NCBI RefSeq assembly: GCF_007830635.1
Contig: NZ_VLLA01000044.1
Span: forward strand, 1 to 38,579
DNA length: 38,579 bases
From: Bradyrhizobium huanghuaihaiense
GTDB lineage: Bacteria > Pseudomonadota > Alphaproteobacteria > Rhizobiales > Xanthobacteraceae
Direction: 5' to 3'
Shown here in pieces: positions 34,237-38,579 of the stretch. The notes below the pieces were generated by a model. It was not told the origin of the DNA and made no database searches. It saw nothing but the letters and a program-made list of their open reading frames with translations. Each line of letters opens with the position of its first letter. Position 1 is the first letter of the stretch. A program made the position numbers and the translations under genes.

Positions 34237-34644
34237 CTAGTCATCCCAAGTTGGTACGATAATGCTGCCGTGCCTCTGGCACAAGCGAAGCACGCCGATC
34301 ATCTCTTGCCGGATCATGGACACGGTCATGGGAGCGGCCTCATAGCCGAGGCGATCGAGTTCGGCCGCGATGCTTTTGGCGGATCGGTTCAGGTCTTTCG
34401 CAACTTGCATTCTGATCATCTTTTCCATGCTGAGCTGGGGTGGGCCGTCATCCTCATAGCGCTTGCCGAGGTTGCGCCGGGTCGGCCTTGCTTTCTTTTT
34501 CCGCTCCTCGGTGGGGGACGGCGTGAAGAAGCCATAGGTCTTCTTGGGTTCCTTAGGTTTGCGCGGCTTCTCCGTGTATCGCTTCCGGTTGCGCCCCTCG
34601 ACTGGGAATATTTGCCGATAGTCCATTTCATCGTCACGGCTCAT
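34237..34644 (-). CDS. Basic protein with HTH-like C-terminus, 135 aa
   Basis: N-terminal half is strongly basic (KRYTEKPRKPKEPKKTYGFF, EERKKKARPTRRNLGKRY); the C-terminal half, SAKSIAAELDRLGYEAAPMT followed by VSMIRQEMIGVL, looks like a helix-turn-helix. ATG 34644 overlaps the stop of the Rep-like gene (ATGA) with GAGG upstream. A DNA-binding role, in replication or control of the late genes, is likely from composition only. The longer ORF to 34740 is not needed. Confidence 0.65.
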   Translation of the reverse strand: MSRDDEMDYRQIFPVEGRNRKRYTEKPRKPKEPKKTYGFFTPSPTEERKKKARPTRRNLGKRYEDDGPPQLSMEKMIRMQVAKDLNRSAKSIAAELDRLGYEAAPMTVSMIRQEMIGVLRLCQRHGSIIVPTWDD

Positions 34645-35648
34645 GGCTTTTCCTCGGTGTTGGCCGGCTGCATGATAAGAGCCGAAGATGGATGCTGAGA
34701 CTGAGCTAGATGCTGAGATTGCTGATCCCGTGTTAGCCAAGTGAATGCGTCCTTAGGACCAGAAACAGCTCCCCATGTCAGGTGATCCTTGATGGCGAAG
34801 CGGCTATTCAGCGGCTCCAAGAGCTTGATGAGGTGCGGCTGCCGATCTTTGAAGAGCTGCACCCGTCTCTGATAATTGCGCTCATAGAAGCCGCGTGTGC
34901 GGTCCGGGTTGGCGCTGCTATTGATGTCATCGGCAATGTGCAGCTGAAAGTCGAGGATCCGGATGTGCCTGTCGAAAAGCGCTCTGGGGTTCAGCGTCGC
35001 GAGCTGCGATGGTCGCTGGAGGTTTTGGGCCTTGGTCGCGTCGGAGGTCTGGAAGCGCAGCTCTAGATGCACAGCCGGCTGGCCATCAATCTTGCTCGGC
35101 AGGTCATGGTATTCGGCGAGATTGCGGTCGGGCCTGACTTCTCCAGGGTGCCACTCGGTCCAATACAGGGTGCCTTCGATTTCGAACATGGCCTGCGGGC
35201 GGCGCCAGCGCAGGATGGCGCACTCGCGAATAACCCTGGCCATCATCTCGATTGACATGTCGCGCGGGATTATGTCGAAGGCGATATCGAAGCGGCCGAG
35301 GCTGCCACCATATTTGTCGAGCGCGGCAAGCAATTCTGGCGTTGGCTGATGTAGGTGGAGGCGGACGCCCCATCGATTGCCTTTGGTGTCGATGATGTCC
35401 TTGAACCAGCCCTTGCGGCCGAGGATGGCTCTCGCCTCAGCAAGCAGGCCTTTCGGCCGGCGAGGGTAGGTGATTTCGACAGTGTCGATGTAAGCCTCGA
35501 CATTCGCAATAAGCGGCTCGTCCAGCGCTTCGACAGTCGGAGCGGCTAGATCGATGGGCCGGATGAGCTTTACCGATGCCGACGAGCTTCTAACCGGGCC
35601 GAGCAACGGGGTGGCGCTTGGCGAGCGCTTGGCATTATTCTTGGGCAT
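34641..35648 (-). CDS. Putative replication-initiator-like protein
   Basis: 335-aa protein from ATG 35648 (MPKNNAKRSPS). The central region has VEAYIDTVEITYPRRPKG, GGSLGRFDIAFDIIPRD and LAEYHDLPSKIDGQPAVHLE followed by LRFQ, a spacing that recalls the RlDlaxD, Y-x-K and R/H-x-E-L pattern of filamentous-phage gpII/Rep_trans initiators. The HUH motif is not visible, so the call is tentative. It is followed, with overlap, by a basic DNA-binding-like protein, and preceded by a 92-aa helical gene, as expected for an early replication block of a satellite. Confidence 0.45.
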   Translation of the reverse strand: MPKNNAKRSPSATPLLGPVRSSSASVKLIRPIDLAAPTVEALDEPLIANVEAYIDTVEITYPRRPKGLLAEARAILGRKGWFKDIIDTKGNRWGVRLHLHQPTPELLAALDKYGGSLGRFDIAFDIIPRDMSIEMMARVIRECAILRWRRPQAMFEIEGTLYWTEWHPGEVRPDRNLAEYHDLPSKIDGQPAVHLELRFQTSDATKAQNLQRPSQLATLNPRALFDRHIRILDFQLHIADDINSSANPDRTRGFYERNYQRRVQLFKDRQPHLIKLLEPLNSRFAIKDHLTWGAVSGPKDAFTWLTRDQQSQHLAQSQHPSSALIMQPANTEEKP

Positions 35649-35762
35649 GGCATCGCTTTCATGGGGCGGTGTTTCGAGCGCTGGCGAGGCGGCCGGCGCG
35701 CTGGCGGGGCGCATCCTTGTGGTCGGGGTGCGCCCCTTATTTTGTCGAACGAGCGTCGCGGC

Positions 35763-36026
35763 TTAGTAAGGGCTCGCGATCAATTTGACGCAACGGCTGA
35801 TGAAACGCCTGAGTGCCGCATCAATCTTGGCATCTTTCTCGGCGGCGGAAGATCTCGTTCCGTTTAACAGCAGACTCGTTTCCTCAGAAAGCGTTCTAAG
35901 CGCCTCGAGAACTCTGCGCTGCTGCTCTGGTCGAAGTAGGACTCGCAGTTCGGGCATATCGAGATACATGTCGACCAAACGCATAAGAAGTTTGTCTTCC
36001 AATTTTTCATGATCGAAGTGTTGCAT
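35763..36026 (-). CDS. Small helical hypothetical protein, 87 aa
   Basis: Starts MQHFDHEKLEDKLLMRLVDM, continues with DMPELRVLLRPEQQRRVLEA and ends RFISRCVKLIASPY. Entirely helical by composition. ATG 36026 was chosen because AGGAG lies 9 nt upstream; an upstream TTG at 36041 would overlap the stop of the AlpA-like gene. It is tightly linked to that gene (11 bp), so both are in one operon. Function unknown. Confidence 0.65.
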   Translation of the reverse strand: MQHFDHEKLEDKLLMRLVDMYLDMPELRVLLRPEQQRRVLEALRTLSEETSLLLNGTRSSAAEKDAKIDAALRRFISRCVKLIASPY

Positions 36027-36037
36027 CGGGGCTCTCC

Positions 36038-36292
36038 TCAATCGTTAGCCGTAGGGGAGGTGGGGATGAGCGCCATGACTTCGCAGCGCCGGTAAAAGGT
36101 TTTGCAGGTCTTGCCAGCCCTCAGTTTTACCGGTGGCAGTTTGCCCGACTGTTCAAGGCGGATCACAGTCGGGTACGAGATGCCGCCAAGCATTCGCATG
36201 ACCTGCTTTCGCGTAAATAGCAGTCGATCGTCGGGGATCGCTTCCGCGCGGACGCGGCCAATAGTTGATCTAGTGGGAGTTTTGTTAGACAT
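36038..36292 (-). CDS. AlpA-like helix-turn-helix protein
   Basis: 84-aa protein of the AlpA/excisionase MerR-like type: LLFTRKQVMRMLGGISYPTV (helix-turn-helix), then IRLEQSGKLPPVKLR and TFYRRCEVMALI. Such proteins act as activators of integrase or excision in P4-like elements, and as excisionases. ATG 36292 follows AAGGA by 8 nt (an upstream GTG at 36298 is also in frame). It is the first gene of the leftward cluster; the 378 bp upstream contain repeats and presumably its promoter. Confidence 0.8.
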   Translation of the reverse strand: MSNKTPTRSTIGRVRAEAIPDDRLLFTRKQVMRMLGGISYPTVIRLEQSGKLPPVKLRAGKTCKTFYRRCEVMALIPTSPTAND

Positions 36293-36670
36293 AGGCACAG
36301 TCCTTCTGCGCGCCGAACCGAAGTTCGTCGCTGGCTAGAGGATCTGGCCTGCTGGTCTCAACTCAGCGGCTTCGATCGGCCGTGTCACTTCGAAATTTGA
36401 GCACGAGCGGCAGAAGCTTGCGGGCTCGATGGCGTCGCCGTGGACTCTCTGGTCTCAGCTTCTGCTTATTCTCTCAACTCAACTCAGCCTTCAGGGCCGA
36501 GCCGGGAAGTGACATTGCCTCCATCATTGGCTGACTGGATTTTATCATCTCTTGGCTAAAAAGATCAAATCTGGGTAATGCCGCGCAAATCGATTTTCGG
36601 GCTCCGTCATTCGCTGAAAATTGTCTGCTATGTACCTAGCGGAAATCTGAAGACGCGATGACGGAGCTGC
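36293..36670. promoter_or_regulatory. Repeat-containing regulatory or origin region
   Basis: No gene seen. It holds direct repeats CTGGTCTCAACTCAGC (36352-36367), CTGGTCTCAGCT (36449-36460) and CTCAACTCAACTCAGCC (36473-36489), a 9-bp inverted pair TGTCACTTC (36383-36391)/GAAGTGACA (36506-36514), an AT-rich patch near 36535-36575, and TAGCGGAAAT (36637-36646), a degenerate relative of the arm-site motif. This suits a regulatory region of the AlpA-like gene or a replication origin. Confidence 0.45.
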
Positions 36671-37942
36671 TTATTGAGCGGAAGCGGCTTCCGCGACGCG
36701 CGCCTTGCGAGCAGCAAGCGCGACCACATTTGCAGGCGCTGGCTCGACAAGCAGCTGGATATATCCCGCAACACGCGCAAGAGCCTCAGCCTTCTGCTCG
36801 AAATAGAGGGACAAATTGTAAACGCCCTCGACGCCTTCAATTGCGTGGCCAAGGACTTGCTCGGCAATGCGATCGTCGATCCGAAGGTCAGTCATGAGTG
36901 TGCGCGCGGTGCGTCGGAGATCATGCAGAGTCCACCGAGGCATCGTCGCCGGGAGCAGCTTTCGGATTTCTTCTGCACCCTGGCTGAACGAATTGAGCGG
37001 CTTGTCGCCGTACCGGCCAGCGAAGACGTAGGAGCATTCCGCGATCTTGGGGATGCCCTCAAGTACTGCCATGGCGAGAGGTGGCAGGCGGAGCTTGCCT
37101 GCGTTGCCTTTCTCTCGCTCTTCGCTGGGAATGGTCCACACATCCTCCTCAATATCGGCCCAGCGCATGGTGACGACCTTGTCACGGCGCTGCGCCGTCA
37201 GAAGGAGTAGCTTGACGAGGCTGCCATAGGGGCCGAGCTGGTCGGCTGCCCTCCAGACGAGCTTGATCTCATCCGGGGTGAGGATCCGCTTGCGGCGGCT
37301 CTTCGGGGCTGCCTTCTGCTTCCGGGCTTTGATCGGGCAGACGTAGTCGTCGTCATCGCCCTCGGCTTCGAACCACCGCATGACGCCGCGGACGATCCCA
37401 AAGACGGTGTCGGCCATCCGGGCGCCGTGGTTCTCAGCGATATCCGAGCGGAGCGTAATGACCTCGGATCGCTTGATGCCCCTGAAGGGCTTCTCTCCGA
37501 GTGCCGGATACACGTACTTCTTGAGGCAGCGTTCCAGCTCCGACTTGGACCTGAAGCCGGCCGCATGGCGCTCAAGGTAGGCCTGGGCCACGACTTTGAA
37601 GGAGGCCTTGGCCAGGCTGTGACTCTTCGGGCTCAGGAAGGCGGAGGGCTTGGCGAAGAATTTCCGAGCTGCATCACGAGCGCCGGTTAGCGTTAGGTCG
37701 CGCGGCCATTCCTCTCCGCTCTCGGGGTCTGGAAACTCGTCGGCGCCATCTGGATGGTAGCGGCCGAGCTTGAAGGTCTTGGTCCGATGATTGACATAGT
37801 AGATGGCGACGAAGGTCTTGGCGCCGCCATAGCTCACACGGAGCATTAGGCCTGGGAGCACGGCGTCGAGGTATTCGATCTGCTTCCCAGCAGTCGGCTT
37901 CATGCGATTGCAAGCCTCTTCTGTGAGGCGTTTCTTCGGCAT
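36671..37942 (-). CDS. int: Tyrosine-type integrase, P4 family
   Basis: 423-aa integrase catalysing recombination at the tRNA-His att site. N-terminal DUF4102 domain (LTEEACNRMKPTAGKQ, EYLDAVLPGLMLRVSYGG, GAKTFVAIYY), SAM-like core-binding domain and catalytic domain with the Arg in LLTAQRRDKVVTMRW, His and Arg in LHDLRRTARTLM, His in VLGHAI and nucleophilic Tyr375 in GVEGVYNLS. All catalytic residues are present. ATG 37942 has GAGG upstream; the frame is open to ATG 37948. It is transcribed leftward, adjacent to the right end, with arm-site motifs just upstream of its start. Confidence 0.93.
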   Translation of the reverse strand: MPKKRLTEEACNRMKPTAGKQIEYLDAVLPGLMLRVSYGGAKTFVAIYYVNHRTKTFKLGRYHPDGADEFPDPESGEEWPRDLTLTGARDAARKFFAKPSAFLSPKSHSLAKASFKVVAQAYLERHAAGFRSKSELERCLKKYVYPALGEKPFRGIKRSEVITLRSDIAENHGARMADTVFGIVRGVMRWFEAEGDDDDYVCPIKARKQKAAPKSRRKRILTPDEIKLVWRAADQLGPYGSLVKLLLLTAQRRDKVVTMRWADIEEDVWTIPSEEREKGNAGKLRLPPLAMAVLEGIPKIAECSYVFAGRYGDKPLNSFSQGAEEIRKLLPATMPRWTLHDLRRTARTLMTDLRIDDRIAEQVLGHAIEGVEGVYNLSLYFEQKAEALARVAGYIQLLVEPAPANVVALAARKARVAEAASAQ

Positions 37943-37956
37943 CTCCATCCTCGATC

Positions 37957-37977
37957 TAGCGGAGGCTTAGCGGAGGC
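37957..37977 (+). promoter_or_regulatory. Candidate integrase arm sites, right end
   Basis: TAGCGGAGGC twice (37957-37966 and 37968-37977), in direct orientation with 11-bp periodicity, 15 bp before the integrase start codon. The same motif occurs at the left end. Located on the int promoter, it could also allow autoregulation. Confidence 0.5.
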
Positions 37978-37990
37978 AAACCGGGTGATT

Positions 37991-38085
37991 AGCCGCGATC
38001 AGCCGCGATCAAAGATGGATAGCATGTGGAGCCCAAGTCATTGAACCGTAAAGTATAATTAATGCAAGGATGAGTAAGGATGAGT
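37991..38085 (+). repeat. Short tandem repeats between int and attR
   Basis: AGCCGCGATC occurs twice in perfect tandem (37991-38010), and AAGGATGAGT twice in perfect tandem (38066-38085), 25 bp before attR. The 162-bp interval has no gene. Repeats with a 10-bp period suggest further protein-binding sites, for example for an excisionase or host factor. Confidence 0.5.
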
Positions 38086-38110
38086 AGCCCTGACTAAAGA
38101 TCGGATGTGG

Positions 38111-38155
38111 CTGTGGAACAGGAGGTCGGTGGTTCGAGCCCACCCAACTGTACCA
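38111..38155 (+). repeat. attR: right copy of the 45-bp attachment repeat
   Basis: Identical to the last 45 bases of tRNA-His (26236-26280), but the sequence 5' of it is not a tRNA 5' half, so it is a remnant and not a gene. It marks the right boundary; beyond 38155 the sequence is chromosomal. Confidence 0.95.
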
Positions 38156-38275
38156 CGATTGCGGATTATTCCGCCTTCCCAGCAACTTACTGATAGACCT
38201 GATGTATTTGCGCCGCCTAAAATACAAAAGGCGCTACAAATGGCATTACGGATGGTTGCTCTAAATAGTCGTCCG

Positions 38276-38579
38276 TTAAGAAGCCGGATTGATCGAGGCT
38301 GGCCGGGCGAGCGTGCGCCATAGCTGGGCCAGGAACAGGCACAAGAGATATCTCAGCCAGGCGAGGATGCGGCGGAAGTTGTGTCCGACGGCTGAGAGGA
38401 CGACGTTGGCGGCATCGCCGGCGCGGCCTTTGAGGTAGCAGCGCCCGAGGTGGCCTTCCGCCTTCAGGTGTCCGATGATGGGCTCGATGGCGGAGCGGCG
38501 GCGCAGCTCGCGCTTGATGACACCGAAAACGCCGCGCTTCTGGCCGGAGATGAAGACGCGACGGGGATTTTGTGCGTCG
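38276..38579 (-). CDS. IS5-family transposase, C-terminal part (runs off window)
   Basis: About 100 codons read leftward without a start because the 5' end lies beyond the window. The peptide has ISGQKRGVFGVIKRELRRRS, then IEPIIGHLKAEGHLGRCYLK, GRAGDAANVVLSAVGHNF and RRILAWLR, the C-terminal signature of IS5-type DDE transposases (the catalytic Glu is in the IEPIIGHLK region). Stop TAA is at 38278-38276. It is 120 bp outside attR. The terminal inverted repeat cannot be confirmed because the other end is missing. Confidence 0.85.
   Translation of the reverse strand, partial: DAQNPRRVFISGQKRGVFGVIKRELRRRSAIEPIIGHLKAEGHLGRCYLKGRAGDAANVVLSAVGHNFRRILAWLRYLLCLFLAQLWRTLARPASINPAS

Larger units (their letters stand above)
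26236..38155. mobile_element. Integrative element in tRNA-His, phage-satellite-like
   Basis: A perfect 45-bp direct repeat bounds the element. It carries a tyrosine integrase at the right end, an AlpA-like regulator, a Rep-like protein and a terminase pair, all leftward, and a cargo of conflict-related genes at the left end (26458-30134). The sequence is visibly less GC-rich than the flanks, most of all in the cargo. I find no capsid, portal, tail, lysis or conjugation gene, so it is neither a full prophage nor an ICE. Phage satellite is the best label; a decayed prophage is the alternative. Confidence 0.85.

Noticed and set aside
33572..34240. 222-codon open frame on the plus strand in the element
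   Set aside because: It lies opposite terS upstream and the 99-aa gene, has no recognisable motif or ribosome site, and all other genes in the cluster run leftward.
38111..38155. Second tRNA-His gene
   Set aside because: Only the 3' 45 bases match; the 5' half (acceptor strand, D arm and 5' anticodon stem) is absent.
26236..38155. Complete prophage or integrative conjugative element
   Set aside because: There are no head, tail or lysis genes and no relaxase or type IV secretion genes; the size is too small for either.
38105..38323. 72-codon frame across attR
   Set aside because: It runs through the tRNA remnant and out of the element, with no ribosome site.

Overview
The window looks like a chromosomal segment of a Bradyrhizobium-type alphaproteobacterium. 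The core is high-GC and carries a DUF992 protein, a phasin, a PdhS-like kinase, Omp25/opacity-type porins, long palindromic intergenic repeats of the rhizobial kind, and a histidine tRNA that lacks the extra G-1 (an alphaproteobacterial trait). The genus is inferred from this combination, not proven.

Layout. 1-295: 3' end of a group II intron (end of the maturase ORF, domains V and VI). 296-26203: ordinary chromosome with an EF-G paralogue, an XRE regulator with a palindromic operator next to a SulP transporter, aroE, two tandem secreted paralogues, an FMN-dependent lactate dehydrogenase, glmM, a fosmidomycin-resistance-type MFS pump, two outer-membrane proteins, a GST, a GNAT, serC-serA, a thiolase, a 1116-aa PAS histidine kinase with an unusual ATP lid, and a phasin. 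The intergenic gaps are filled with imperfect palindromic repeats of several families.

26204-38155: an approximately 11.9 kb integrative element in the 3' half of tRNA-His(GTG), bounded by a perfect 45-bp direct repeat. Its right end carries a P4-type tyrosine integrase. Copies of a TAGCGGAGGC motif lie just inside both ends and probably are integrase arm sites. The middle is a leftward gene cluster: AlpA-like HTH, small helical protein, Rep-like protein, basic HTH-like protein, hypothetical protein, terminase small and large subunits, and two unknown proteins. No capsid, portal, tail or lysis gene was found, which suggests a phage satellite rather than a complete prophage.

The left end of the element (26458-30134) is a compact cargo of apparent conflict genes: a Panacea/DUF4065 antitoxin-like gene followed by an unknown 230-aa protein; divergently, a DprA-like gene followed by a phosphoribosyltransferase (the architecture of ShosTA-type anti-phage toxin-antitoxin systems); and a catalytically complete trypsin-like protease whose stop codon overlaps that of the phosphoribosyltransferase. 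This cargo is the strongest candidate for a little-described system here. Beyond the right attachment site, at 38276-38579, is the C-terminal part of an IS5-family transposase that runs off the window.
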